A stretch of 64,000 nucleotides of DNA from Bryum argenteum (taxonomy: Eukaryota; Streptophyta; Bryopsida; Bryales; Bryaceae). Shown here in pieces: positions 34,993-46,900 of the stretch. The number at the start of each line of letters is the position of its first letter. Positions within the stretch are counted from its first letter, which is position 1. The notes under the pieces were generated by a model. The model had not been told where the DNA came from. It worked only from the letters and a program-made list of their open reading frames with translations, and made no database searches. The translations under genes were made by a program, and so were the position numbers. The DNA lies in assembly GCA_037043015.1 (NCBI GenBank), contig CM073329.1, positions 8,448,648 through 8,512,647 of the forward strand, read 5' to 3'.

Positions 34993-35986
34993 AAATTTTA
35001 CTGTATTGATCACTTAGCTCTATGACCACCATTCTATTGGAGTTTGAGCTTAACCTTCAAAGGCTCAAGGAGTTTGGAGAAAAGCTTAGATGTGTTATAA
35101 AATATGTATTCCGTAATTTTTATAAAATTTGTTCAAAATACATAATGAAGATTATAATGCTTAAATAGTTGAAGTATGACCAACAATTCTAGACCAAGTG
35201 AATCCGATATTTTGCGTATGAGGACGAGGCTTTAAGTAAACCAAATAGGGTATGTAGGAGGATGGTAGCTGCTTACAAATGAAACATAGAGATCTAATGT
35301 TTTTTGGTTAATGTTTTTTCAATTACAAGATGTAATACAAACTTTCTTTTATTCCATTTAGATTTTCTTTGTAGAACATATTAAATCCACAAAAAAATAA
35401 AACATGATTTGACAACGTTCAAACCTAAAATGTTTAGACTTCCAATGTTTGCACAATTTTTTCAATATGCTAAAAAAAACACATAAATATAGTATAATTT
35501 TTCACTACAAGATATGGAGTAGAACTATCATTTGGTCGTTTAGGGGTTGGGGAGAACTAAAAGTATAGGTTCTGACATATAATTATGAAACCTTTGTACG
35601 AAATTCAACATTCGGTAGTGGGATAGACGTGATTTTGTTATACTCTAATAGTACGTTGAAATAAGTACATTCATATGTTTTTAATGTCCATACATTGTGA
35701 CAATTATATAAATCTAATGGATCTACAAAATTTTCTAGGTTAGAAGTTTGAATAAAAAAATAAATCACTAGCACTACACGTGACCAGGTTAAGCTGCAAA
35801 CAATGGAATATTAACATAAAATCTAATTTATGTAAAATAAAACTCGAACTGTAGTAGAAGGTGAACACATGGTAGTCTGTCCAGAATGAAGCTTGTTACA
35901 TAATTTACATACTACCACGTTGACCAATTCTTACCCTTTTATTACTATTTTCTGAATATCAGGTTGATAGTCAAGCGATAGCAACT

Positions 35987-38900
35987 ATGATGGAAAACAA
36001 TACTATAGAAACTCATGTCGCAATCGGAGACATCCCAGGAGGTGATATCTTGTTCAATAGTTCAATAGGTTCACGATTACTGCGGGCGGCACGAGCGAGA
36101 CAACTACATGATGGATTAAATGAGATATGCAAATCTCAACAAAATAGTAGGGTAGAATTGCTTTCCGGTACGGGAGCGGTGGTGGGCATGGCGTTTATGG
36201 ACAATGCATTCAAAAGTGGCATGGAATTGAACGGAATGAGATTGTTTCCCTCTGAGGTGGCAGTACGTGTCACTCATGTAGATGATGAATTACACTGGAC
36301 CGGAGATGTAGTTGGAGAACGATTAGGATTGTCTAGGGGACAGACGATCCGTTGGGACCGCTCTTTGGTACGTGTAGTGGCTTTGGATTCCAATATTCTA
36401 CACGCACGAGGTGAAGACGGATCTCAAATGCCACATGTACCGATGATGACTCCAATATTTGATTTCCATGAGGAGTTTCACACACCAAGCTCCAATGAGA
36501 CATCACAAAGAAGTAGTCAAGCTTCAAATCCCGTACATGAAAATTCACCATTTTCCCAGCCTCCTTCTAACAACATCCGAGATCTACCACATGTAGATGG
36601 GCTGGCATTTGTAAGACAAACGCGTCGACGGTATTCTATGCAGAATCGGACAAGGCGAGTCGCAAGGGAGAGAAGACCAACTGATGGTGCACAAGCAAAA
36701 GTAACATTGATAAGCGTGCAAGATGCAATAGCAAAAGGTGGATGCAAGAGAAATTGTTTAACAAATATTCCGGCAAGGTACATCTTGGACGTGCGGTATA
36801 ATGCATGGGGGTCTATGTATTCAATCCGGAGTACATGGGTGAGGCAGATGTTGGTTTCATTCTATACACAAACCAATGGAAATCGTAGAGATAAGTTTGT
36901 GACAAAGTTGGACGGCAAAGAGGTTTGCAATGCATGCTACGTTGTAGCGGTTGGATATTCACAACGGCGTTTCAAGGACTTGAAAAAAGATTGTTTGATA
37001 TATGGTAGGGTGACAGCTATTCACGGTAATACCCTTTCAGATCCAGTTAGAGAGAGTACTAGAATGTCTGCTGCCGAGGCATGCTTTAAGTGCTTTGTGG
37101 ATGAAGCCGGTTGTCCTCAACCCCACCGATCCATTCGACGCAAGAGTGACAAGGAAGTCCTGCCGCTTATTCTTCTCCCCATGAACACAGTAAAATCTGA
37201 TGTATTCAATTACGTGAACGACGAGGTGAAGAGAATTTGCAACGGCGAAACCATATCCATGAGCTCATTTCGGAGGATGTGGCGCCTAAGGTATCCCCAT
37301 GTCCAAGTACCCCCATTCTCTAGGTTCTCAAAATGTTATCATTGTTGGGAGTACAAATGTGCCATGGAAGGGACAACCAATGCCGATGCCAAGATAAGGA
37401 TTAAAGAGGTGTTCATGTTACATTTGCTCAATCAAATGGAGGAACGTAGACATTATTGGATATTCAAGAGGTCTTGTTATATCAACCCTGAGATGTACAT
37501 GTGTATCATAGTAGATGGCATGGATCAGAATACAACCATGATACCCCGGATACGTCAGACCGTGAAGAATATCGAGCACCGGTTCGTGAAGACCCATCTA
37601 TGCGGGGCCTTGGTGCATGGGATTGGATTGTACTGTGATGTGTGGTTCGGAGCTCACCACAAGCATGATAGCAACCAAGTCGTGAGCACATTATTACATG
37701 TGATAGGGGACGTATTACGGAGGAAGGGATTCTTGCCACCAACATTACGCATCCAAGCGGACAACTGCACACGCGAAAACAAAAATATTTATATGTTCGC
37801 AATGTGTGCAACTTTGGTTGGATTGGGATTTTTCCAGGAAGTGGAACTATCCTTCCTCATCGTGGGTCATACGCACGAAGATATCGATCAACGGTTTAGT
37901 TGTATCTCAAACACCTTGAAGAGGTCAGACGTGAACTCTTTAAAGGAAATGTTTACTCTCATTGAACGGGGAACGTCCCCCACGGAGGCATTCGTAAGCA
38001 TACGACTATTAGAGAATGTATGGGATTGGAAGAAGTTCGTAACTCCGCACCTATTGACGGGATCAGATTCATTGGTTGGCATTACATTTCCACACCACAT
38101 GAGATTCTATTCTAGCAATCGGGAGGGTGCTTGTAAGGTCCGGGTTCAACATAAGCACTATTGCAAGGATGCTTGGGGACCGGAGAGAGGAGATCAAACT
38201 TTGAGATCCATCCCGAATAGGGTCGACCGACCCGATTTCGCAACTTTATATGCAGCGGATGAGCGGGAGCTCAAGGCGTTGGACGATTTTATTGCGTACA
38301 AAGATAGGTGTATTCAAAGATTGCAATACGTGGAAGTCAACCGTGATGCAAAACATGAGGCACAGAGATTGAAACAATATTTAGCAGAGTTTCCAAAAAA
38401 AGACCGCAAGGCCGATCACGAGACATCACCGTTTTGGCCATCCTATGAGTCCAACGCCCAACCTTCAGGATGCTTCTCTTCGATACCGAGGGAGAATACT
38501 ATTGCTGAAACTCGCGAGATAACCGTTGTTGATCAGATTGTAGACATGCTCCCGAGAGCGCAGAGGCTCGTGGATACTTTGGGCCACGAAGGGAGAGACC
38601 ATCAAATCAAGATCGCATCTTTCGCACGACGAACTAGTCGACATTGCGTCTATGAAGAAATCTCAGTACGAGACCAAGAAGGAGGTAGCAGCGATCCGTT
38701 TCCATCATTTAATCCCGATACTGACATCAATACTGGTCAATTTGTTGCATTGAGTGTTGTTCGAGAGGAGGTAGAAGCAGGCATACCCTTTTATTTAGGA
38801 AAGGTGATTGAAGAGGGGAAAAACTCATGGAGATTAAAGATAAAAGTATGTTGGTATTGCCCTATTATGAGAGAAGGGTTCGTTGAAGAACCGGGGTCCA

Positions 38901-39184
38901 CCAGACAACGCTATGCGAATTGCATGGAGTCCTCGTGGCAGCCATCTGGTGAGAGACACAGTTGGGTACCGAAGGAGGCATGTATCTTTTCATGGTTTGA
39001 CGAACAACCCGTATCGGAGAATGTCGTTCAACCGTCGGAGAAGCGCATAGTACACGGAGTGCAGGTAGAGAAGAGAGTTTGTATTCCTCAATCCACAAAG
39101 GCACACATTCTGGAATATATAGCCATGCAAACGGAAGCTATTGACAACGAACGCTTACAAGCAGCCTTAAATACCAAGGAGTAG
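35987..39184 (+). CDS. DDE-transposase-like protein, 1065 codons, VGHTHEDID family
   Basis: One uninterrupted frame. The N-terminal part has a VVGMAFMD...GMELNG stretch, then a basic linker (RRRYSMQNRTRRVARERR). A Cys-rich middle follows, with CNAC, CFKC and CYHCWEYKC that could bind zinc. The core has IIVDGMDQ (D510), IQADNCTRENKN (D592) and FLIVGHTHEDIDQRF (E631, D634). The spacing D-81-D-38-E is typical of an RNase H-fold DDE domain. The C-terminal part (GQFVALSVV...FYLGKVIEE...KVCWYCP...RYANCMESSW) resembles a small beta-barrel reader. I know this VGHTHEDIDQ signature only from uncharacterised, repeat-associated eukaryotic proteins. The frame stays open upstream to a possible splice acceptor (CTGAATATCAG at about 35952-35962), so a 5' exon may exist. 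It lies at the right end of the candidate element and reads outward. Confidence 0.7.
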   Translation: MMENNTIETHVAIGDIPGGDILFNSSIGSRLLRAARARQLHDGLNEICKSQQNSRVELLSGTGAVVGMAFMDNAFKSGMELNGMRLFPSEVAVRVTHVDDELHWTGDVVGERLGLSRGQTIRWDRSLVRVVALDSNILHARGEDGSQMPHVPMMTPIFDFHEEFHTPSSNETSQRSSQASNPVHENSPFSQPPSNNIRDLPHVDGLAFVRQTRRRYSMQNRTRRVARERRPTDGAQAKVTLISVQDAIAKGGCKRNCLTNIPARYILDVRYNAWGSMYSIRSTWVRQMLVSFYTQTNGNRRDKFVTKLDGKEVCNACYVVAVGYSQRRFKDLKKDCLIYGRVTAIHGNTLSDPVRESTRMSAAEACFKCFVDEAGCPQPHRSIRRKSDKEVLPLILLPMNTVKSDVFNYVNDEVKRICNGETISMSSFRRMWRLRYPHVQVPPFSRFSKCYHCWEYKCAMEGTTNADAKIRIKEVFMLHLLNQMEERRHYWIFKRSCYINPEMYMCIIVDGMDQNTTMIPRIRQTVKNIEHRFVKTHLCGALVHGIGLYCDVWFGAHHKHDSNQVVSTLLHVIGDVLRRKGFLPPTLRIQADNCTRENKNIYMFAMCATLVGLGFFQEVELSFLIVGHTHEDIDQRFSCISNTLKRSDVNSLKEMFTLIERGTSPTEAFVSIRLLENVWDWKKFVTPHLLTGSDSLVGITFPHHMRFYSSNREGACKVRVQHKHYCKDAWGPERGDQTLRSIPNRVDRPDFATLYAADERELKALDDFIAYKDRCIQRLQYVEVNRDAKHEAQRLKQYLAEFPKKDRKADHETSPFWPSYESNAQPSGCFSSIPRENTIAETREITVVDQIVDMLPRAQRLVDTLGHEGRDHQIKIASFARRTSRHCVYEEISVRDQEGGSSDPFPSFNPDTDINTGQFVALSVVREEVEAGIPFYLGKVIEEGKNSWRLKIKVCWYCPIMREGFVEEPGSTRQRYANCMESSWQPSGERHSWVPKEACIFSWFDEQPVSENVVQPSEKRIVHGVQVEKRVCIPQSTKAHILEYIAMQTEAIDNERLQAALNTKE

Positions 39185-39639
39185 GTTATTATCATAGTAC
39201 ATTTACCGCGGTTTGTATGGTAATTGATATGAAGTGTTTATGTATGAACAAGTTAAATGTTTCCAATGAAGGTATAGAGGTAGACGTAGAGTCAGAAATG
39301 ATTACAATGATTGGGGTAATACCAATATTTGTATCTACAAGTATACTTACAAATGTATTATGTTTATTATTTTCCGGGTACTATGTATGCTTACAAATGT
39401 ATCATGTTTATTATTTTCCGTGTACTATGTCTCATGTTGCAAGTAGGACTTCACCATATTAAGTGACAAATATTACAAATGATTCTTGAGGACATTGGGT
39501 AGAACTATTCATTCTCTAAGATGTATCATTGTACAAAACTATAATTATGGTTTTCAACTACTGGAATTTTTTACGAAAGAACCCATCCTCCAAGCCATAT
39601 ATTTGGGTTTTGAGGTGCACATTCAAGATTACTTACATA

Positions 39640-39685
39640 AGTGCACTTTTATACATACAAGTGCACAATTGCTTAATTGAGTGTT
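39640..39685 (-). repeat. Right terminal inverted repeat (candidate)
   Basis: Read on the minus strand it begins AACACTCAATTAAGCAATT and continues GTGCACTTG. A subterminal hairpin, GTGCACTT...AAGTGCAC with a 10-nt loop, lies at about 39641-39666, the counterpart of the left-end hairpin. Confidence 0.55.
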
Positions 39686-42600
39686 CATATCCCATATCAT
39701 AAATCATTCTCTAAGTTCTAGTTTTAACATCAATAGTATAATTGCCACCAATGTTCCTAAAAAGCTCCATGTTAGAGCAATTAATATTTTCTTAACAAAC
39801 AATCATAAAAATAAATGATATTTCTTCACCAATCTACTAGAGAAGATGGAAAATCATTGTTCCACTTGCCTCTATCAAGAATGAACTCTTCCTGAATACC
39901 TTCTCCCTCTATTAAGAATAACTCTTCCTATGAAGCCTCTTCTTTGCTATGTTTTAAGACATATTGCACAAAAGTGATCAATCAAATAACTTACTTCCTT
40001 AATTTTTTTCATAGATATGCAATTCTTTTAACAAGCAACATGAGTGGTAAAATAGCACTAATGACCACAATAAATCTCTTAAATAATATTTTTTTCCCCC
40101 ATTATTAGGAACATGCAATTGTGAAATTGTAGAAAAAAGGTATTTGCCATGCCTCAAAAAGTGTTGCTGGTTTTTATATGGTTAATGATCCAATCTTGTT
40201 CAACATTTATAGTTCCAAATGTAATTATCAAAATCATATAATAAGAACTCGGAACAAGTGTCTTTTTTAATCTTTAAGAGAAGATAATAAGTTTTGGTAA
40301 TAACAATACAACAAAGTTTTTCACTCAAACAGCCTCAACGTAAGAATAATGTTGCCAGTAAGAACAATGACTACCTTCGGGCCATGTAAATTATTAGAAG
40401 GCTCTAAGATATGTGATGATAAACTTAGATCTCATATTTCCCAATCAAGGTTTTGAAAGATAATTATCTGTTTGAAGTTAGAAAACTCACTCATAATAAA
40501 ATATTTTAAAAAGAATCATCCAATAATTGCAACCTTAATTGTCACCTCTTAATTGTTCAATGGTCACCATAATATCTCTTTGTTTGAGAAAGATAATCAA
40601 AATGTGCCTTTTGCACATAATTTTCATACTCAGATGTTCACAAACTTTATAATAAATGTGTAAAGGGGATCTTTGTAGAATATCAAGTGTGCCAATCACC
40701 AAACGTTGGTTTTCAACAATTTTTAAAAATAATATTCTAAGCTCCTCAAGTTTCATAGGCATGACCATTTCTCCAAGAGCCATTCATTATTTGAATGAGA
40801 CCCATTTCTTTCCTATCTTTAGTCACTTTCAAGACAAGGCCATCTAGTATGCAATTTTCAAAGTGTATAATAGTGACAACATCAAAAGTTGTCAAAAGAT
40901 GCCAACTGGCGGCCCTCTAGCACTTTTGGATCACATTTCAATCACGTTTAGTATAATACCCATATTCCATTGCCAAGAGATAATATTGTTCAAATTGGCA
41001 ACTGGTATTAACTGAAACTCTGGTTTGGAAAAAGGTAAAACCTAAATACTTATTACATTAATATTTTGATGTGATAATTGTATTTGAACCTTAAATAAGG
41101 TAATCTCATTAATCATATGAGCACTAGCAACATTTTTTGAGTCATGGCAAAGATCTTTGTCTATGCTTTTACTATTGTATGTTGCTTATATTGAAAAGAG
41201 AATGATCTCTCTCAAAATTATTATCATTATTACCATCATTAGCAATCAGTTATTTTTTAAACCAACTTCATTCATTTAAAAAAAATTAAGAGAGTAATTT
41301 ATTTATGCATTATCTCTTAGTTCTTACGGACTATGTATTAGAACTTGGTAGAGGAGGAGGCTTGTTGTTGTGGATAGTTACAAGTAAACGAATGATTTCC
41401 TTATTCTCTATTATATGTCTTGAGCTGCTTTTAGTCATAAAACACAATTGTTTAAAACGGTCATATGTCAAGTTTTATTTTTTAAAATTTCAATTTTTTT
41501 AAAAAATTTATCACTTTTTTAAATTATTATTTTTTCTTTTTGTAGAGTAAATATGCTACTAACAAGCCTATTAAGATCAACTTTTTAAACATCAGCTAAA
41601 AGTTTGTTCACCTTCATTTTGGAAACACCCTTGCATCCAAAAAATGCATCAAAAATTTCTTGTCTCAAATAGGGTAAAAATAGCCCATTAATTTATGAAA
41701 AAGAAAGAGTCCATAACTAGATTTCATGCAATAAAAAATATGCTATACTTCCTTCACTTCTTAGATCAAGTGAAGATTATTATCACAACATTCTAGTTGG
41801 CATTTAGCTTAAGATAAAGTTGAAATCCAAAAACATAAGAAGGAGTTGTAGGTCCTCAAATAGGATGTATTTATTGAGTATTTTAACTATTTTTAATACT
41901 AAAACATTGTTCTAAATTTTAAAGCCCATATCAAAATTATTTCAACTCGAAGTTGTTGAAATTAATCTCAATAGCATACATTCATTATATTCATGAACTA
42001 ATAAATTAGATTTCACGTAATTGGCTTGCATTGGTAACATATGCCTCTTATTTGAGAACTCTTAAACTAGATTTTCCTCAACTAAAGTGCATGCATGCCA
42101 TAAATCCATAGTTATTAATTTAGATAGATATACAATTTTTACCACACACATTGAACTGATTTAGGGTCCAACCTAAGTAATTTTGTTATAAAGCTTGAAA
42201 TGAAGCAATTATGGCTTGTCAAAGTTTCAAACTGTGATACAAAATTTTCAATTTTTAAAACCTTGTTTGATATCCTTGGGTTAAAAACACAGTCATAAAA
42301 GTGAAAGTTGGGTTTTTGTGGAACATCACTTTTGCAAACTTATGGTCTTCAAGAGATCCTTCAATTATAATTGTACGCTTTAATATTTTTGGAAGTATGA
42401 GAGTCGTTGTCATGACAATTTCCTAAGCATGACAATTTCTTCAAAAGTGGTCATTTTATAGGTGAGCCACATGACTTTTCTCTCTTTATTCACTTTCAAG
42501 TGGTCATTTTAGCACACTATTGTCATAGTGTACAATAGTCACAACACCAATAAATGTCAAAAGATGCTACTTGATGGCCCTTCAACAAGATTGGATCTTA

Positions 42601-42985
42601 TGGCATTGAAAAATTATGGTCTTGATTTTTAAAAGACTTCAAAAGTTTGCATATTTTATCAATGAATAACATAACTTGTTAACATCCTTGTAGTTCGTAC
42701 AAGATACACAAAAGTAAATCCAATCTATAAAACACTAGGATTTTAGTAAGCAAGGTATAGTTGACAAACTCACTAGAGCTTCTTTTTGCATTTATATTAT
42801 ATGAGTTCACTAGAGGTTCTTTTTAAGTATATAAGTCTTGCATATTGTAACTATTGAAGCAAATGTGGTTGTTAGAAAACTCTTAAATGACACTCTTGGT
42901 AAGGTTGAGCATCTCATATGTTCTTAACCAAGTAAATGAGGATATTATCAACTCACTCAAATAGGAGGATTTATCCTTTGAATAT
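39686..42985. repeat. Large AT-rich dispersed repeat, copy 1
   Basis: It matches 50786-53150 nearly throughout. Shared examples: GCCACCAATGTTCCTAAAA / GCCACTAGTGTTCCTAAAA, TGTCAAAAGATGCCAACTGG, and ATGCATGCCATAAATCCATA. The part from about 42180 also matches 55670-56440. An internal subunit (GTGTACAATAGTCACAACA plus GTCAAAAGATG) recurs about 1.67 kb apart within the copy. No coding frame survives, so the family and its origin are unknown. Confidence 0.75.
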
Positions 42986-42989
42986 GAAA

Positions 42990-45900
42990 AACAGATTGCC
43001 GAAACAACAATCGTGTGCTGAAACGGAATTAAGAGATGGTGTCTTATCTCGGAAGAATTCAAACTAAGTTATGATTCCCGCAATTAGAAAGCGGAGTGTG
43101 CAAGTCCTCACGCTTGGAATGGCAAAGACTCAATGAATGAAATACCTACAATTGACGAGCACAATGCCAAAAGATTCAGCTAAAACCATGAATAATTCAA
43201 CACATGAAATAAAACCTATAACCACTTTAAAGAAGAAAGCAACAACTCCGACCTCACATCATGAACATTGGCACATCTAAGAAACTAATGCAGATGCAAC
43301 AGAATGAAACGCACAAACTTACAAAAGAAACTCACCAACGCGCCGAATTGCGCGTATGGACGTCGTAGGTAGCTTCTTGGCAAAAATTGCGCACCTCTAG
43401 GCATACGCGGAACACCTCCTGTGAGAGCTCGTAAAGGCTCTCTTGTTTTGTTATTATTTATTTGTTACTTTTATAAATCTAATGTTAACAAGCAATGTTT
43501 TTATGAGGTAATCTGATGAAATTTAAGTTAAGTATGTTATGAATACAATATGCATGTTAGAAGATGGTTGTTACAAGGTCTTAGATAGGACGTTTGGTAC
43601 TACTTTAAGGTTTAGGTTAGATTTAGTATGGAAGGACTAGAGGAGGAAAGATCCCGTCTAGTGAATTCTCGAATTAAGAATATGGTTAGTTGCTTAATTT
43701 AAGATTGAGTGTTTTACCACGGGCCTTGCGCAATTAGTTTTTAATGTTCATGTTTGTATTTATGGCTTGATTGTCTTGGTTTTGTTCATTTAACTTCGTG
43801 AAAGTAGTTGCGAGTTACATTCATTTGTGAAGGTTCTTCAAGATGGAACGCCGTGGAGGAGCACTATTCATCCATAGAGGCCTAGTTAAGGCTTGAGCCT
43901 TAGTTAAGGCTTGAGCCTTAGTTAAGGCTAGGGTGAGCCGCTTCTTTGACGACTCTGATTTTGTACTTAATAGCTTGTTTCCAAGCTTGTTGACCACTCA
44001 ATCTAGTAAGAGTAGGAGGAGGAACGCCATGAGCCTTCCTCTCCTCCATCTTGTTTGTCTCATCAATCTCTTATTTGTCTACCTTTTCTTTTTTGTAATG
44101 CTTAATTAGAGTAGGAGTAGGAAGGTAGGTGGACTACCCTCTCGATTTTGTTTCTCTTGATCTCTTCTTGAATTGCTTAGTTGTTGGTAGAAGGAGGCCG
44201 TGGGCCTCTTCTATCAATTCTCTCAATCCTCATTAAATACCTCTCAGTTTCTTCTACCTCAGTACCTCAGTTTTTGTCCAAATACTTCAAGATTTGAGAT
44301 GATGGTAGATTCCCTCAGTAGCTTTCTATTGGTATATGCCATGTCTAATTCCGAATTATAAAGAGGGAGAAATAGCCTCCCAAAGTCGGGGTGTTGGAAG
44401 AGTTCCCACCCCGGCAGTGAACAAATCAGCGGTATTCAAATGACAATCAGTCATAGAGTTTTTGTCCAATGCTTTTGAGATTTCTAGAATAGGTAGAGCT
44501 CTAAGAAAGCTTTCTAGGGTATATGGCATGCTCTCATCTGATTGTTAGAGAGGGAGAAATCGGCTCCCAAAGTCGGGGTGTTAAAAACGGTTCCCCCCCG
44601 GTAGTGGCGAAAAAGAGCCACAGTCAAATGGCAATTAGTCCTGGGTTTTCAACCCTATGCTTTTGAGATCAAGGGTGCATGCAAAATGAAGTTAGCTTTC
44701 TAAAAAGCTATGGCGCGCCTCATTTGGAGTTACGACGAAGAAAAGGTGATAAAAAAACTAAAGGTCACTTCCAAGGCATCCGGCCGGTGGTTCTTTCCTT
44801 CTTCTTTCTTTTCTTCCTCATTCTCTTCTTTTCTCCTCCTCTCATCTTCTTTCCTTCATATAATCTCGTTTCTTAAAACCCCTTGTGACCAAAAGCCACT
44901 CCATGGTGGTTTTTTCGCTCACATTTTGGTGCGTTTGCCGGGAGGTGGGTGTTCCAGTTCTAACTGGTTTGAAGGTTTGTGTTGGTTTTGTAGAAAGCAC
45001 GGGAGACCTCCACACGCTTGCGCAACACCTGTAACAAAACCGCGACTGGAAAGGAAGAAAGTAGACACGGAGCGACGTAAACGGCGCTGCTCAGCTTTTG
45101 AAAACCTATAACTAAGAATGAAAAAGAAACTGCAAGCACCGCCCATGCGCCTCAGGCGCACCTGATCCTAACGAGCAAGACTAACAACGAGAACCTTGAG
45201 AACTTCAACTCCGATAAAAAAAACCCTGAAAACGAAACCCGACGACTAGGAAGGAAGAAAAACGACAGGGAGTATACAGAGTTGCGCAACGAGGAGAAAC
45301 AGAGGAAGAATGACGGCAGAGGGGGGGTCATCATGACCCTCAAACTCCGTTTTTCCAGAAACTTCAGTTTTAGGTAGGATTTTTGTGATATGCTAAATTT
45401 GACTGTGATTATAAAACGCCCAAGGATCGAAATGGGAAGAATAAGCCCTTTTAAAAAAATGGTTGCGCAGCAGATTAGCTAGAGATTTGTTAGAGTTAAC
45501 CGAATTACAGCTGTCTAGGGTAGAGGCTGATACTCAGACAAGCGCTGTCCGGATTGCGGAAGGGTATCAACCAGGGTAGGTCGGCACTGTACAACGACCA
45601 GAGTAGTGATGCAGCAAGAATCCGAGCAAACTGTGTTGCTCAACCCGGAAACTGTAGGCGAGATGGAGGTCATCACGCCCCTTGACTCGATTGTGGTAGC
45701 AATTGTGTGCGGGGCTGGCGAATCCGGATCCCCTCTGAGGAAGAAGGAGCGGATAGAGGAAGGCGCTAGCGTCTAAGTCAAATGGTTAATTACATAGAGT
45801 TTTTACTAGGCCAATAGGCTAGTAGTAGGAGGCAGTTAGGGAGTCCGGATTAGAAGAGCAGGAGAAGTCTGCCGGAGTAGATAGGTATCCCAGCTTCTCT

Positions 45901-46375
45901 TGATCACGTAAAATGTGGATCTGAGAGAAGTTCGGATGATTTTGGGTATCTCTTGAGAGAATGTTCCTCTCTTGAAGTCTTTTACACTGTACCTGCTTTC
46001 ATGCCCGGAATCCATCACTGTGTTGTTTGCATTTCCGGGATTCGTGTGTGTGTGTGCTCTATTCTTGGATCGGCCCCTCGTTGTTCGTAATGTTGTCTTG
46101 TGTCCGGGTCTGGACTTAGCAAGTAGAACTAGTGTGTGGCTCGAGAAGACCGTGTTGCAGCACATTCGGACAGTAGGTTTTGCCAAGATCCAAGATCTGG
46201 ACTGACTCTGTAAAAGAAGGTTCTCTTGCGAGTTAGAACCACCAGGACGGGTAGTCCGGATTGGATCCACATCTGTGGTAGCTAACTCTCTATCGTTTGG
46301 AATAGCCGTCCGGAAAGTTGTGATCATACCCTGAGTTCTGTTCGGGAGTGTAGTGATTCGGATAATTAAAAAATG
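42990..46375. mobile_element. Insertion of ~3.4 kb interrupting repeat copy 1
   Basis: Copy 3 of the dispersed repeat passes without a break from GGATTTAACCTTTG to AAGTTGGGATTAAAATATAA (about 56428-56480). In copy 1 the matching halves lie at about 42970 and 46507, so roughly 3.4-3.5 kb is inserted. The insertion is GC-richer than its host. It includes a GGCTTGAGCCTTAGTTAA tandem (43885-43935), a 187-bp tandem (44271-44720) and short open frames such as 45609-45776 and minus 46327-45836 with no recognised product. I found no terminal repeats, so its class is unknown. Confidence 0.5.
44271..44720. repeat. Tandem repeat, ~187-bp unit, about 2.4 copies
   Basis: Units begin near 44271, 44459 and 44645 and share TTTTGAGAT, AGAGGGAGAAAT, CCCAAAGTCGGGGTGTT and a C-run (CACCCCGG / CCCCCCGG). 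They diverge by about a quarter by eye. No frame is conserved between units. Confidence 0.75.
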
Positions 46376-46479
46376 TTGCTAATAAAAAGAACTCCAAAAC
46401 TTCATACTTTTCAAATAGAATCATTTATAGCTAACCAAGTTTTTTCTTTTTTTCAATGTGTTTAATTATACAATAAGTT

Positions 46480-46900
46480 CCCGTAATCACAATTGTAAAA
46501 TATCTTAAGTTGGGATTGAAATATAATCTAGAAATTATTAGAGTGTTGAAAATGATCGATAGGATAGTATATCATTGATTTTTATTGTTGTATGTTTGTG
46601 ACTACTTATACACAAGAAACTAGAAGTTTTAACATCAAATAGGAAATGAAGGTGAACTTAACAGTAAATAGGGTGTCAAGTGATTGACGTTTTACGTTCT
46701 ATGTCTATGTGAATACTAAGTGAATAATATTTCATTACATAGACTTAGTTTAGTATAAAATAATAAAAATAATAAAAAACAACTATGTGTGTGCTATTAA
46801 TGTAGTTAAAAAAATCTAAAGAAATCTCATGTGTTATTATCCAAGTATTTGAAAAGATAATTATTTGAGTTTATGAAGTGGATTTCAAAATTATTGCCCT
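46480..46900. repeat. Continuation of the dispersed repeat after the insertion
   Basis: AAGTTGGGATTGAAATATAATC, read in parts as AAGTTGGGATT and ATATAAT, then GTTATT...CAAGTATTTGAAAAGATAAT, match 56450-56600. This is the right half of interrupted copy 1. Extra sequence relative to copy 3 is present in between. Confidence 0.6.

Larger units (their letters stand above)
24497..39685. mobile_element. Candidate 15.2-kb DNA transposon with DDE-like and methyltransferase-like genes
   Basis: The left end (AAACACGCAATTAAGCAATT at 24497) and the reverse complement of the right end (39685 leftward: AACACTCAATTAAGCAATT) agree at nearly every position, then share GCACTTG and a nearby AAGTGCACTT. The flanks CATAACCC (24489-24496) and CATATCCC (39686-39693) differ at one base and could be an 8-bp target duplication. 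Inside are two genes transcribed outward, a decayed one at 25130-29202 (minus) and an intact 1065-codon frame at 35987-39184 (plus), with palindrome arrays between them. Homology between the dispersed repeat at 39686 and its other copy near 50786 starts about at the proposed right border. Caution: the left end may instead be the edge of the gypsy element. Confidence 0.55.

Noticed and set aside
45609..45776. 55-aa frame with ordinary-looking amino acid composition
   Set aside because: No recognisable family or splice context; kept only as a note within the insertion.
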